A program made the position numbers and the translations under genes. Positions 51,882 through 61,707 of a DNA stretch of 64,000 nucleotides are shown here, in pieces. Within the stretch, counting starts at the first letter, position 1. Every line of letters starts with the position of its first letter. The notes under the pieces are model-generated. The model was not told the DNA's origin. It was given only the letters and a program-made list of their open reading frames with translations, and searched no databases. This DNA comes from Flavobacterium cellulosilyticum (GTDB lineage: Bacteria; Bacteroidota; Bacteroidia; Flavobacteriales; Flavobacteriaceae): contig NZ_SMFK01000010.1 in NCBI RefSeq assembly GCF_004349355.1, forward strand, positions 62,301 to 126,300, read 5' to 3'.

Positions 51882-52559
51882 ATGAAAAACATTATAATCA
51901 CAGGTACTTCAAGAGGTATTGGTTACGAACTGGCTTTGCAGTTTGCCAATGCGGGCCATAAGGTATTGGCAATTTCTAGAAAAACACCTCAGGCACTGAT
52001 TGAAAATCAAAATATAAGCTGTCTTTCCATTGATTTATCCGTTGAAAAAGAAATGAATAAAGTAGAAGCATTTCTCTCTCAGTCATGGAAAAACGTAGAT
52101 ATTATAATTCATAATGCAGGAAGTTTGTTGCTAAAACCTTTTGCTGAAACCTCGCAAGAAGATTTTGAAAACATCTATAAAGTAAATGTTTTTGGGGTGG
52201 CCAATTTAACTCGGGTTTGTGTGCCCTATTTACAAAAAGGAAGCCACGTGGTTACCATAAGCTCCATGGGAGGAATTCAAGGAAGCTTGAAGTTCGCTGG
52301 ATTGGCGGCATACAGTTCCAGTAAAGGAGCGGTAATTACATTATCGGAATTATTGGCCGAAGAATACAAAGAAAAAGGAATTTCGTTTAATGTTTTGGCT
52401 CTTGGAGCAGTTCAAACTGAAATGTTGCAAGAAGCTTTTCCTGGTTACGAAGCGCCAACTTCTGCAAAAGAAATGGCGAACTATGTTTTTGATTTTGCTT
52501 TGTCCGGGAATAAATATTATAATGGAAAAGTGTTACAAGTTTCATCAACTAATCCTTAG
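51882..52559 (+). CDS. Short-chain dehydrogenase/reductase (SDR)
   Basis: 225 residues, classical SDR. Cofactor loop ITGTSRGIGYELAL, NAG at 78-80, active site Ser128 (TISSMG), Tyr144 and Lys148 (YSSSK). It reduces or oxidises an alcohol/ketone with NAD(P). It stands 134 bases after the LysE gene; no pathway can be assigned. Confidence 0.92.
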   Translation: MKNIIITGTSRGIGYELALQFANAGHKVLAISRKTPQALIENQNISCLSIDLSVEKEMNKVEAFLSQSWKNVDIIIHNAGSLLLKPFAETSQEDFENIYKVNVFGVANLTRVCVPYLQKGSHVVTISSMGGIQGSLKFAGLAAYSSSKGAVITLSELLAEEYKEKGISFNVLALGAVQTEMLQEAFPGYEAPTSAKEMANYVFDFALSGNKYYNGKVLQVSSTNP

Positions 52560-52586
52560 GTTCAAAAAATTCAACTTTTTACAATC

Positions 52587-53423
52587 ATGAAACAACTAGA
52601 TGCCATTCAATTATTTGAAAACAAAAAAGTAAGGACGGTTTGGGATGCAGATCAGGAAAAATGGTTTATTTCTATAATTGATGTCGTTGCTATATTAACT
52701 GAAAGTGTTGATTCAAATGCTTATTGGAGAAAGTTGAAACAACGATTAAAGCAAGAAGGAAATGAAACCGTGACGAATTGTCACGGGTTGAAAATGCAAG
52801 CTCCTGATGGAAAAATGCGACTAACGGATGTTGCAGATACAGAACAACTTTTTAGATTAATTCAGTCCATTCCTTCTCCAAAAGCAGAGCCTTTTAAACT
52901 TTGGTTGGCACAAATTGCTGCAGAACGATTAGATGAAATGCAAGATCCTGAAATCACAATTGACAGAGCTTTAGAGCAATATCTAGAATTGGGTTATTCT
53001 GAAAATTGGATAAATCAGCGTTTAAAAAGTATTGAGGTTTGTAAAGAACTTACTAACGAATGGAAAAGTAGAGGTTTGAAAGAAGGGCAACAATTTGCCA
53101 CATTAACCGATATTATTTCTAAATCTTGGTCAGGAAAGACAACTAAAGAATATAAAGTATTAAAAGGCTTGAAAAAAGAGAGTCTTCGAGATAATATGAC
53201 AAATACCGAATTGATTTTGAATATGTTGGCCGAGGCATCGACCACGGATATTTCGCTAGCGGTAATCCCTAAAACTTTTGAAGACAATAAAAAAGTAGCG
53301 AAACAAGGAGGTAATGTAGCCAGAGTGGCTATGAAAGAATTGGAGGCCAAAACAGGTAAAAAAGTGGTTTCAGCCCTAAATGCTAAATCGTTATTGGATG
53401 CTAAAAAAAAGATTGACAATTGA
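52587..53423 (+). CDS. BRO-N domain protein
   Basis: 278 residues. The N-terminal domain (AIQLFENKKVRTVWDADQEKWFISIIDVVAILTES, then YWRKLKQRL and LTDVADTEQLFRLIQSIPSPKAEPFK) is the BRO-N DNA-binding fold found in phage antirepressors and free-standing bacterial copies. The rest (about 125-278) is helical and Lys-rich with the DinD-like EVCKELTNEWKSRGLKEG region. I see no phage genes nearby. It overlaps the SprT-like gene by 4 bases. A DNA-damage or regulatory role is possible. Confidence 0.85.
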   Translation: MKQLDAIQLFENKKVRTVWDADQEKWFISIIDVVAILTESVDSNAYWRKLKQRLKQEGNETVTNCHGLKMQAPDGKMRLTDVADTEQLFRLIQSIPSPKAEPFKLWLAQIAAERLDEMQDPEITIDRALEQYLELGYSENWINQRLKSIEVCKELTNEWKSRGLKEGQQFATLTDIISKSWSGKTTKEYKVLKGLKKESLRDNMTNTELILNMLAEASTTDISLAVIPKTFEDNKKVAKQGGNVARVAMKELEAKTGKKVVSALNAKSLLDAKKKIDN

Positions 53424-54019
53424 GCGAAACTTTATCTAAATATCTACCTGAACACGCTGTAAAACCAGTTTTTGAACTGATTGTGGTGAATCAAGTTCAT
53501 CTTAAAATCGTGAACGAACGAGTGACGCGTCATGGTGATTACAGAAAAGGACCAAGCGGAAAACATGAAATCACCGTTAATTCAAGTTTGAATAAATATA
53601 AGTTTTTAATTACGCTGGTTCACGAAATTTCGCATTTGGTGGCTTTCGAAAAATTTGGACGCAACATCAAACCGCATGGAAACGAGTGGAAATTTTCCTT
53701 TCAACGATTGATGATTCCATTTATTCGCCCTGAGATTTTCCCAAATCATTTATTGCCTTTGTTGGCAAGACATTTCAAAAACCCTTCCGCAAGTAGCGAT
53801 ACTGATGCTACTTTAGCATTGGCACTCAAACAATTTGATATTCAAAACGATAAAAACCATATCTTTGAAATACCTTATGGAAGTGTTTTTAGAATTCACA
53901 ATGGGAAAATATTCCAAAAGGGAGCTTTAAGAACCAAACGATATGAGTGTGTTGAGGTAAGTTCCGGTCGAACCTATCTTTTTAATCCAAATGCAGAGGT
54001 AGAATTATTGCCTAGTTGA
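53420..54019 (+). CDS. SprT-like zinc metalloprotease domain protein
   Basis: 199 residues starting at a TTG that overlaps the TGA of the BRO-N gene (TTGA), a translational coupling site. The active site is HEISH (His68-Glu69, His72) with a third ligand probably His85 in NIKPHGNEW. SprT/Spartan-like proteins act on DNA-protein crosslinks. Coupling to the BRO-N gene suggests a joint DNA-repair function. The C-terminal half (LFNPNAEVELL) is typical of Bacteroidetes homologues. Confidence 0.85.
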   Translation: MSETLSKYLPEHAVKPVFELIVVNQVHLKIVNERVTRHGDYRKGPSGKHEITVNSSLNKYKFLITLVHEISHLVAFEKFGRNIKPHGNEWKFSFQRLMIPFIRPEIFPNHLLPLLARHFKNPSASSDTDATLALALKQFDIQNDKNHIFEIPYGSVFRIHNGKIFQKGALRTKRYECVEVSSGRTYLFNPNAEVELLPS

Positions 54020-54082
54020 CAATTTTAAATTTAAAATCAAAAAATTGAGAGCATAAATCTATTCATTTAAAAAGGATTTATC

Positions 54083-55187
54083 ATGAAAAATATATTTGAT
54101 TTTTTAATGATATCAGGAGTTTTACTCGGAATCATCTTTATAGTGGCTACACTATCTTCTAAAAACGGAAGAGATAATTCTATTATTTATTTGAATTTAG
54201 TAGTTTTATTTTTAATGTTTAATAATCTTCAAGCATTAACATTAGAAACTATTTTTGCCAATGCCAATTTTTTTATTCACAGACTCCAAATCCCTTGGTA
54301 CGTTCTAATTTTCCCTTCCTTTTATACCTTTTTAATTTATTATTTAAAAATAGAAAAGAAAAAATCATCATTTGTTACTGTTTCCATTTCTTTATTTGTA
54401 ATAGAAATAGCCATAAGAATGGTATTATTTCCCTATTTCTTTTATGAAAATAAAAATTTATTTATTGCTAAATATGCTCAAATAGAAGAAATAATTAATG
54501 CTTCTTATTCCATATTTCTTTTTATAAAAGCAATAATAATACTTTTCAATTATTCAGAATTATACCAGCAAGTACTAGCTTTTGACAATGTAAGATGGCT
54601 TAAAAATTTTATGTTTTTTGGGAGTTTTGTCATACTTATGTGGATTTGTGCCATTTTATTAAATTTGGACAAAACATTAGATCCTGTAGAGTTCATCTAT
54701 TATCCACTGCGTTTAAGTAGTACGGCACTTTTGTATTGGATCAGCTACCAAGGTTTTTATAATTATTCTTTAATGATAGAACGTATCCAGCTAAGAAAAG
54801 AAATCAATGCGGAAGAAAAACACATAAATCATGTTCCCATTACAAAAGAATCTGAAGAAGAAAAGTTTCTAATAGTGAAAAATTATATTAAAAAACACAA
54901 AAAATATCTTGATCCTACATTTAGCTTAGAAAAATTATCTTCAGAAATTTAAATAAGCACCAGTAAATTATCCCATTTAATTAATTCATGAAATTGGTTA
55001 TAATTTTCTAGATTATATCAATTTATTGCGAGTTGAAAAAGTAAAAAAATACCTAATAAAATCGGATTATTCTTCCTATACGATAGTTGCTATAGGACTT
55101 GAATGTGGTTTTAACTCCAAATCTACATTCTATACAGCTTTCAAGAAATTCACAAATGTTACACCTTCTGAATTCAAGGAGCAATAA
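54083..55187 (+). pseudogene. AraC-type regulator with membrane N-terminus, broken by stop and frameshift
   Basis: The open part (54083-54952, 289 codons) has about six to seven membrane segments (MISGVLLGIIFIVATL..., LYWISYQGFYNYSL) and begins an HTH_18 domain (YIKKHKKYLDPTFSLEKLSSEI). A TAA at 54950-54952 stops it. The same frame resumes with ISTSKLSHLINS, then an extra T near 54989 shifts it; the next frame reads IGYNFLDYINLLRVEKVKKYL, then YTIVAIGLECGFNSKSTFYTAF and TPSEFKEQ, ending TAA at 55185-55187. It is clearly a dead copy of a membrane-tethered AraC regulator. Confidence 0.87.
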
Positions 55188-55301
55188 AATTACATTGTCC
55201 AGATATATCCAACTTGTCCAGAATTTATCAATTTGGATAATGTTGGATATTCCTTTATAACTGAGTTTCTAATTTTGAGTATTAATTTAAAACTTAAAAT
55301 T

Positions 55302-55667
55302 ATGAAGACTACTATCCTTTATTTAATTGTCATTTCTTTTTTGTTCCAAAGTTGTTACACTTATCGAGCAATAGATTTGAAAGGCACCTCACTTGAAGTG
55401 GGTAAAAATTACAAAATAGGTCAGGACATGAAATTTGTGAAATCAAAACTACAAGTTGTAAACGATAGCACTATTACTATTAAGGTAAGGAATACCCAAC
55501 AAGAAATTTCAATTTCCAATATCAAAGAATTTAAAGAACAGAAATATTCAACTTTAAAAACAGTAGGATTTGTGCTTGGAATTGGATTAGTTACCGTTGG
55601 TGTCGTCGGGGCTATTGCGATGAGTGATTTTGGTTTTGGAGATGGGTTTACATTAGCCCAAAATTAA
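55302..55667 (+). CDS. Small lipoprotein of unknown function
   Basis: 121 residues from the ATG at 55302, which opens an SPII signal (LFQSCYTYR). It has one C-terminal hydrophobic segment (TVGFVLGIGLVTVGVVGAIAM) and a central domain (EVGKNYKIGQDM...ISNIKEFKEQ). It resembles bacteroidetal lipoproteins that are seen singly. No function is assigned. An upstream in-frame start at 55233 adds no signal peptide and is rejected. Confidence 0.7.
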   Translation: MKTTILYLIVISFLFQSCYTYRAIDLKGTSLEVGKNYKIGQDMKFVKSKLQVVNDSTITIKVRNTQQEISISNIKEFKEQKYSTLKTVGFVLGIGLVTVGVVGAIAMSDFGFGDGFTLAQN

Positions 55668-56025
55668 AATATAGAAATCATGTTACTTTTAATTATTTAT
55701 ACTTTTTTAAAAAAGTACAGCCATCAAAGTTGGATTAAGACCAATTTTAAAAACAGTAAATTATTTAAAATCAACAACCACAGTCTTCTTGTGAGTTTAC
55801 TGCTTATCCCTTTGCTGTTCCTACTGTAGTGGTTACTTGTTCAAAATCCCAACTTAATTATAAACTAATAATTTTCAGCCTTATAGGGTTAGATATAAGT
55901 CCATAAATGAAATAGTCTTAAATTGAAATGGAGAATAAAGGAAGTTTAAACATCTAAAATTATGAAAAAGTTAATCATATGTTTTCTTGTTATTCATTAG
56001 GTGTCAGTAATTTTATAATTATATT
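55668..56025. other. 358-bp gap with palindrome and gene relics
   Basis: Contains the perfect 18-bp palindrome TACTTTTTTAAAAAAGTA (55700-55717), perhaps a terminator for the lipoprotein gene, and a 12-codon signal-peptide-like relic at 55962-56000 (MKKLIICFLVIH). The rest is stop-rich. It lies between two damaged genes and is probably decaying. Confidence 0.5.
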
Positions 56026-56931
56026 ATGATAAAAAAACTAACTGTTATAACCTTACTGTCACTCTCTAATTTTTGTTATTCACAGAAATATTAAGATTTG
56101 TTTTCTATCAATTATGGAAAATCTGGTGCCACTACTTATAAAAATATTTCCCAGTCAATGACAATTACATATTTAGACATTGATCTTACTTTACCTTTAA
56201 AGTTGAAAGACAAACAGGCTATTATTACTGGAATAGATTTCAGTAGTAATAGCCTTCAACTATTTCCGGTCATAGCCTACAAAAACTTATATTTAGCGAG
56301 AATAAAAGCTGGAATTAATATATCGCATTCCGAATTTTGGAGTGGAACTTATATACTTCTTCCCAAAATATCTTCTGATTTTATAAATCTAAGTATGGAA
56401 GATTTTTATTTGGGAGGAGTAGCCGTTTTGAAATATAAAAAGAGGAATAATTTAAGCTATAAATTTGGGCTTTATGCTAGTAATGAGTCTTTTGGTTTGT
56501 TTATAACTCCTCTAATAGGACTTTATTATTTAAGTCCAAACTCACTTTTTGAAATGAATTTGTATTTGCCAAGCAATACAGATTTGAATTATAGTTTAAC
56601 TAATACTACAAAATTAGGAACCGATTTTGTTGCTCGTGGAAGAAGTTTCAAACTAACAACTGATAATGTGCGCTCCAGTTATGTAGAAAACACCTCCTTG
56701 GAGTTTTCTACTTACATTCAAAACAATTCACTTGTAAAAAATGTATTGATGCGATTAAAAGTAGGATTTTCTACTAACCGTTTTGATGTGTATCCAATAG
56801 ATCAAAAAATAGATTTTGCAACTTCACTAGTCAAATTTGGCGACAACAGAACACAATTGAATTCTAATTTATCAAGTAGTCCATTCATTAAAATTGAAGC
56901 GATATATCGATTTTATCTTACTTCTAATTAA
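56026..56931 (+). pseudogene. Secreted beta-strand protein gene with in-frame TAA after the signal peptide
   Basis: From the ATG at 56026 the frame encodes a signal peptide (LLSLSNFCYSQKY), then a TAA at 56092-56094, and continues in the same frame from DLFSINYGKSGATT to a TAA at 56929-56931. The body of about 278 codons is intact and beta-rich (LYLARIKAGINISHSEFWSG, YLSPNSLFEMNLYLPSN, IKIEAIYRFYLTSN), like an outer-membrane protein. One base change could have produced the stop. Either it is a recent pseudogene or the 3' part is made from another start and is not exported. Family not recognised. Confidence 0.65.
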
Positions 56932-57201
56932 GAAAAGGTACTTCAAACTATATTGTTCATCAAATCCCTTTATGTAGTTAGTTGCATTTTAAAAACAAAA
57001 GATAGTAGAAATGGCATGGGCATCGTACAAAAAAGGGAAGAGGGAATTGAAGTGAATTCAGCAAAATTATCTTTATTTAATGTAAATTCTGATGTTGATA
57101 AAGTTTTTAGTTTACTGCTTTTTATCGAAAGATATTTACAATTTGAAGTAATAAAGGTGGTGTTTTAAAGTTTCTATAGATGTATTCCGTTAAATAATAA
57201 A

Positions 57202-57209
57202 TATATTTG
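57202..57209 (+). promoter_or_regulatory. -7 promoter element of manC
   Basis: TATATTTG is an exact TAnnTTTG element 42 bases before the manC start. No TTG box is seen 17-23 bases upstream. The remaining gap 56932-57251 (320 bases) holds a 71-codon TTG-started frame at 56953 that I do not accept as a gene. Confidence 0.6.
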
Positions 57210-57251
57210 CATGACAAATAGAAAAGACCTGCAAATAGATAAAAATACAAA

Positions 57252-58310
57252 ATGAATAAAAATTATTACGCAATTATAATGGCTGGTGGTGTTGGATCAC
57301 GATTTTGGCCAGTAAGTACAACCGAATTTCCAAAGCAATTTCATGATATGTTAGGTGCTGGCGATACTTTGATTCAGAAAACCTTCAGTAGATTGTCAAA
57401 ATTAATTCCAGTAGAAAATATTTTGATTTTAACTAACGAAAGATACAATTCGATAGTTTTAGAACAATTGCCTATGGTAAAACAAGAGCAAGTTTTATTG
57501 GAACCGGCAATGCGGAACACTGCTCCTTGTATTCTATATGCTTCTTTGAAAATACAAAAGCAAAACCCTGATGCTGTAATGGTAGTAGCGCCAAGTGACC
57601 ACTGGATCGAAGATGAAGGTGCTTTTGCAGATAATCTTCAGCAATGTTTCGATTTTTGTTCCAAGGAAAATGCGTTGATGACTCTTGGGATACAACCAAC
57701 TTTTCCAAATACTGGTTTTGGTTATATTGAATTTGATAAAACGAATACGCAACCAATAAAAAAAGTATCTCAATTTCGTGAAAAACCTGATTATGAAACG
57801 GCAAAATCATTTCTTAAAAGTGGTAATTTCTTATGGAATGGTGGGATTTTTATATGGAGTGTAAAATCCATAACTGATGCTTTCGAGAAATTTCAACCAC
57901 AAATGAATGCCTTGTTTCAAAAAGGAATAGAAAGCTATAATACTGCTTCGGAAAAATCTTTTATTGAAGAAAATTATGCATTGGCTGAAAATGTTTCGAT
58001 TGACTATGCTGTTATGGAAAATGCAAAAAATGTCTATGTAATTCCTGCTACTTTTGATTGGAATGACCTAGGCACTTGGGGTTCATTGCACGAAAAATTG
58101 CCTAAAGATGCGAATAATAATTCGGTTGTAAATGCAACAGTTTTATTGAATAATGCATCAAGTAATATCATTAGTACAGCCAAAGATAAATTAGTAATTA
58201 TTGATGGATTAGAAGATTTTATTATTGTAGACAAAGAAAATGTATTGTTGATTTACCCTAAAAGTAAGGAACAAGAAATCAAAGGGATTGTTTCTAGTTT
58301 GAGAAAATAA
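57252..58310 (+). CDS. manC: Mannose-1-phosphate guanylyltransferase
   Basis: 352 residues, nucleotidyltransferase only (no fused isomerase domain). Motifs are IIMAGGVGSRFWPVS, TEFPKQFHDML, LLEPAMRNTAPCILYA, VMVVAPSDHWIEDE, FREKPDYETA and FLWNGGIFIWS. It makes GDP-mannose for glycans and lipids. Possible donor supply for the glycosyltransferases elsewhere in the window, though that is not shown. Confidence 0.95.
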   Translation: MNKNYYAIIMAGGVGSRFWPVSTTEFPKQFHDMLGAGDTLIQKTFSRLSKLIPVENILILTNERYNSIVLEQLPMVKQEQVLLEPAMRNTAPCILYASLKIQKQNPDAVMVVAPSDHWIEDEGAFADNLQQCFDFCSKENALMTLGIQPTFPNTGFGYIEFDKTNTQPIKKVSQFREKPDYETAKSFLKSGNFLWNGGIFIWSVKSITDAFEKFQPQMNALFQKGIESYNTASEKSFIEENYALAENVSIDYAVMENAKNVYVIPATFDWNDLGTWGSLHEKLPKDANNNSVVNATVLLNNASSNIISTAKDKLVIIDGLEDFIIVDKENVLLIYPKSKEQEIKGIVSSLRK

Positions 58311-58338
58311 TTTAATAAACTGTCATATAATTTAATTA

Positions 58339-58377
58339 AAAAGGGTGTGAAATTTGATAATTAACACCCTTTTTTTA
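58339..58377. terminator. Bidirectional terminator between manC and mlaF
   Basis: AAAAGGGTGT (58339-58348) pairs with ACACCCTTTT (58364-58373), 15-nt loop, T run on the plus strand and an A/T run usable on the other. It covers the stop of the minus-strand ABC gene. Confidence 0.88.
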
Positions 58378-59136
58378 TTCTTTTAAATAAGCTTCTCTCA
58401 CTTTTTTAAATAAATTCGAAGAGTACACAAAATCTACTATTGCCTCGTTATCAGTTCTAAAAATTTCTTCTTTTGTTCCTTGCCAAGCTTTAACACCATT
58501 TTTTAAGAAGAGAATATTCTCGCCAATTTCCATAACTGAGTTCATGTCGTGTGTATTGATTACTGTTGTGATGTTGTATTCTTCGGTAATTTCCTTTATT
58601 AGATTGTCAATAAGGGTAGATGTATTTGGATCTAGTCCTGAATTGGGCTCATCACAAAATAAATATTTAGGGTTGTTGACTATTGCTCTTGCAATGGCAA
58701 CCCTTTTTTGCATTCCACCTGATATTTGGGAAGGTAATTTATGATGAGAATCAACAAGGGCAACTCTTTCTAAAACAAAATCCACTCTTTCCTGAATTAT
58801 TTTCTTGTTGTCATTGGTAAACATCTTTAAGGGAAAACCAACATTTTCTGAAACAGTCATAGAGTCGAATAGGGCACTTCCTTGAAAAAGCATACCTATT
58901 TCTGTACGTAATTCTCTCTTTTCATCTGAGTCAAGGTCTGAATAAATTCTACCATCAAAAGAGATTGTTCCTACTTCTGGACTGTGAATCCCAAGTAATG
59001 ATTTTAACAAAACCGTTTTTCCAGATCCACTTTGTCCAATAATTAAATTTGTTTTTCCAGTTTCTAAAACGGCAGAAATGCCTTTAAGGATTTTGCTGTC
59101 ACCAAATGATTTTTCTATGTTTTTTATTTCTATCAT
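58375..59136 (-). CDS. mlaF: ABC transporter ATP-binding protein, MlaF type
   Basis: 253 residues. Walker A GQSGSGKTVLLKSLLG, signature SGGMQKRVAIARAI, Walker B YLFCDEPNSGLDPNT, switch His in INTHDMNSV. It energises retrograde phospholipid transport to keep outer-membrane asymmetry. Shares one base with the MlaE gene. Confidence 0.92.
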   Translation of the reverse strand: MIEIKNIEKSFGDSKILKGISAVLETGKTNLIIGQSGSGKTVLLKSLLGIHSPEVGTISFDGRIYSDLDSDEKRELRTEIGMLFQGSALFDSMTVSENVGFPLKMFTNDNKKIIQERVDFVLERVALVDSHHKLPSQISGGMQKRVAIARAIVNNPKYLFCDEPNSGLDPNTSTLIDNLIKEITEEYNITTVINTHDMNSVMEIGENILFLKNGVKAWQGTKEEIFRTDNEAIVDFVYSSNLFKKVREAYLKE

Positions 59137-59882
59137 TAGGTTAAGAGTAATTGAGTTAGAATATAATTAATCATGATAATAGTAACTGATGTCCAAACAA
59201 AAGCCACAGTACTTGCTTTGCCCACTTCAAGAGCGCCACCTTTCATGTAATACCCGTGAAATGCAGGAATAGATGCCAATAAAATTCCAAAAAGGAACGT
59301 TTTAATAAAGGCATAAGCAATATGAAATGGAATGAAATTGATTTGAACACCCTCTATAAAATCAGGACTCGTTCCAAAACCTCCATATACAGTAGCAATA
59401 TAACCTCCAATAATACCTAAAAACATACTAATCCCAATTAGAAAGGGATACAATAATACGGCAATTAATTTTGGAAAAACAAGGTAATTTAAGGAGTTTA
59501 CTCCCATTACTTCAAGAGCATCGATTTGTTCTGTAACCCGCATGGATCCAATACTTGAAGTTATAAAAGACCCCATTTTTCCAGCCATAATTACGGAAAT
59601 AAACGTTGGAGCAAATTCCAGTATTACAGATTCTCTGGTAGCAAATCCTATAAGGGTTTTGGGGATTAATGGATTGGTCAAATTTAAGGCCGTTTGAATA
59701 GAAACAACACCTCCAACAAAAAAGGAAATGAAAGCGACGATGCCTAAGGAATCAATTATTAAGTCGTCTATTTCTTTGAGGATAAGTCCTTTCATTACAG
59801 ACCATTTAGTTTGTTTACTGAAAATTTCTCTCCACATCAAAAAGTATCTCCCGATTTGGGATAAATAGCGAATTAGCATCAT
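59136..59882 (-). CDS. mlaE: MlaE-family ABC transporter permease
   Basis: 248 residues with five or six membrane segments. FATRESVILEFAPTFISVIMAGKMGSFI-type stretch with RVTEQIDALEVMGVN is the MlaE signature. Partner of MlaF, 1-base overlap. Confidence 0.92.
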   Translation of the reverse strand: MMLIRYLSQIGRYFLMWREIFSKQTKWSVMKGLILKEIDDLIIDSLGIVAFISFFVGGVVSIQTALNLTNPLIPKTLIGFATRESVILEFAPTFISVIMAGKMGSFITSSIGSMRVTEQIDALEVMGVNSLNYLVFPKLIAVLLYPFLIGISMFLGIIGGYIATVYGGFGTSPDFIEGVQINFIPFHIAYAFIKTFLFGILLASIPAFHGYYMKGGALEVGKASTVAFVWTSVTIIMINYILTQLLLT

Positions 59883-59959
59883 AATTTTAAAATATTGTCA
59901 AAAATAGTTATAAGTTATGAGTTTAGGGTTATGTGTTACTGCTTTTTCGAAAAACCAAC

Positions 59960-60811
59960 TCAACGAATTAACTTTTCTTTCATTTTCTTTAAACGATATT
60001 TTCTAATAAATTTTGCTTGTTCTGCTGTAACTAGTAAGGGTTTTTTTGCTGATTTTGCTTTCAGAAAACCTTGAATATAATCAAAAAACAGAAAGGGTTT
60101 CTTTTTCATTATTGCTAGTTTTGCGGATGCAATGGTAGTTATTAAAAAACCATATCCCAAAGTATAAAAAGCTTCACCTTGTTTGAAACGAGCTGTTTTA
60201 TTATAATTAGCGCCTGTAGGTTTCAGGTGTTTTACATGTAAACTTTCGTCGGTTACGACTTTCCAATCGTAAAATTTGCAAAGTAATTCGTCAACGGTAT
60301 CCCAACCCATAGCCGGTTTTAGGCCTCCAATTTGTTTAAAAGTCGCTGCGCGATAGGCTTTGAGAGCACCTCGAATATGATCCTTGTCGGTTAGGTTTTC
60401 TAAGATCCAATCCCCATTTTTTTCGATATAACAAAATCCGCCTGCCATTCCCACTTTTGGATCTTTTTTGAAATGACCAATAATGGTTTGGAAATAATTC
60501 GAAGGAAAAATTAAGTCGGCGTCTATTTTGACAATCAAATCATAATTTTCGTCTAATGTTTCAAACCCTTTCTGAAAAGCTTGAATTACTTTGCTTCCTG
60601 GCAAATGTACCGCTGTCGAAGATTTATTTACTAAACTGATGAAAGGATATTCTTTGGCGAAAGCCAAAACGATTTCTTCCGTTTTATCGGTAGAGTTGTC
60701 GTTTACTATTACTACTTTTTTTGGTAGCACAGTTTGCGTTATCAAAGAGTTTAATGTCAATGAAATAAAGGCTTCTTCATTATGAGCAGGAATAACAATA
60801 TAGTATTTCAT
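59960..60811 (-). CDS. GT2 glycosyltransferase
   Basis: 283 residues, GT-A fold: IVIPAHNEEAFISLTLNSL, VVIVNDNSTDKTEEI, DLIVKIDADLIFP (DxD) and GWDTVDELLCKFYDWKV. A C-terminal amphipathic tail ends the protein. It lies 77 bases upstream of the mlaE start on the same strand; acceptor unknown. Confidence 0.88.
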   Translation of the reverse strand: MKYYIVIPAHNEEAFISLTLNSLITQTVLPKKVVIVNDNSTDKTEEIVLAFAKEYPFISLVNKSSTAVHLPGSKVIQAFQKGFETLDENYDLIVKIDADLIFPSNYFQTIIGHFKKDPKVGMAGGFCYIEKNGDWILENLTDKDHIRGALKAYRAATFKQIGGLKPAMGWDTVDELLCKFYDWKVVTDESLHVKHLKPTGANYNKTARFKQGEAFYTLGYGFLITTIASAKLAIMKKKPFLFFDYIQGFLKAKSAKKPLLVTAEQAKFIRKYRLKKMKEKLIR

Positions 60812-60918
60812 TTGATAGTTTTTTCAGTCTGCAAATTTATGTTATTGTATGTAATTAGGTATGAATTTAATTAAAATTAATTCATCATATTTGCATGCTA
60901 ACTTAAAATCCTAGAATA

Positions 60919-61707
60919 TTGAAAATTTCAAAATATTTAATTATTATTTTTCTAGGTTTGTTATTTTCTTGTAGTAAAGATGATGTGGTTGTTGATGATA
61001 CTAATAGTGTACAAAAGGTTGTAGCTGACATTGGTGGGGTTGTTTTGACGTTTGATGATGATTATGTCGAAGACTGGAAAAAAGCGGATACGAAACTCAG
61101 AGATTATTCCTGGAAAGCTACTTTTTGTATTTGTAGAATAGGTATAATGAATCGGGATAGAATGCACACACTTCAGGATTTTCAAAATTATGGACATGAA
61201 ATTGCTGGACATGGAGCCAATCATGTTAATACATTGGACTATATAGCAACCAATGGTTTTCAAAAATTCTATGAGGATGAAATTACTCCTATGATGGCAA
61301 AGATGAATGCGAATGGTTTGAATGTAACTTCTTTTGCCTATCCTTATGGTGTGAGAAGCAATTTAACAGATGAGCAATTATTCAAAACGTTTAGTGTATT
61401 AAGAGCAACGACTTATGGTGCTTATATTCCAGAAAATCAATCCTGTTATTACAGTCGTTCTAAAGTGGTTTTTGGTTTAGGAATTGATGACAATTACGCG
61501 CATTTTAGTATGCCATATATTCTGGATCTTTTGGCTTATGCAAACAGTCAACATAAGATTTTGATTCTATATTCACACAAACCCGTTGAGGTTGTTACCG
61601 AAAATTACCAAACAAAAATGGAGAACTTAGTCTCCATTTGTAATTATGTAAAACAAAATCATATGCGATTTTATACCTTATCGGATTTATCCAAAATCAA
61701 GGGGTGA
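60919..61707 (+). CDS. Polysaccharide deacetylase (NodB-like) lipoprotein
   Basis: 262 residues from a TTG start at 60919, which is required to keep the SPII signal (FLGLLFSC, Cys18). The NodB core has VVLTFDDDYVED (Asp46/47), the metal ligands His98 and His102 in GHEIAGHGANH, and FAYPYG. It removes acetyl groups from an extracellular or periplasmic polysaccharide. Ends one base before the methyltransferase stop on the opposite strand. Confidence 0.87.
   Translation: MKISKYLIIIFLGLLFSCSKDDVVVDDTNSVQKVVADIGGVVLTFDDDYVEDWKKADTKLRDYSWKATFCICRIGIMNRDRMHTLQDFQNYGHEIAGHGANHVNTLDYIATNGFQKFYEDEITPMMAKMNANGLNVTSFAYPYGVRSNLTDEQLFKTFSVLRATTYGAYIPENQSCYYSRSKVVFGLGIDDNYAHFSMPYILDLLAYANSQHKILILYSHKPVEVVTENYQTKMENLVSICNYVKQNHMRFYTLSDLSKIKG

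Noticed and set aside
14501..56931. TAA read as tyrosine or another residue (recoding) in the interrupted genes
   Set aside because: Many normal genes in the window end in TAA, and one of the cases also has an indel, so ordinary pseudogenes explain the data better.
56953..57168. 71-codon frame before manC as a gene
   Set aside because: It begins with TTG, has no signal, domain or partner, and overlaps the AT-rich upstream region of manC.
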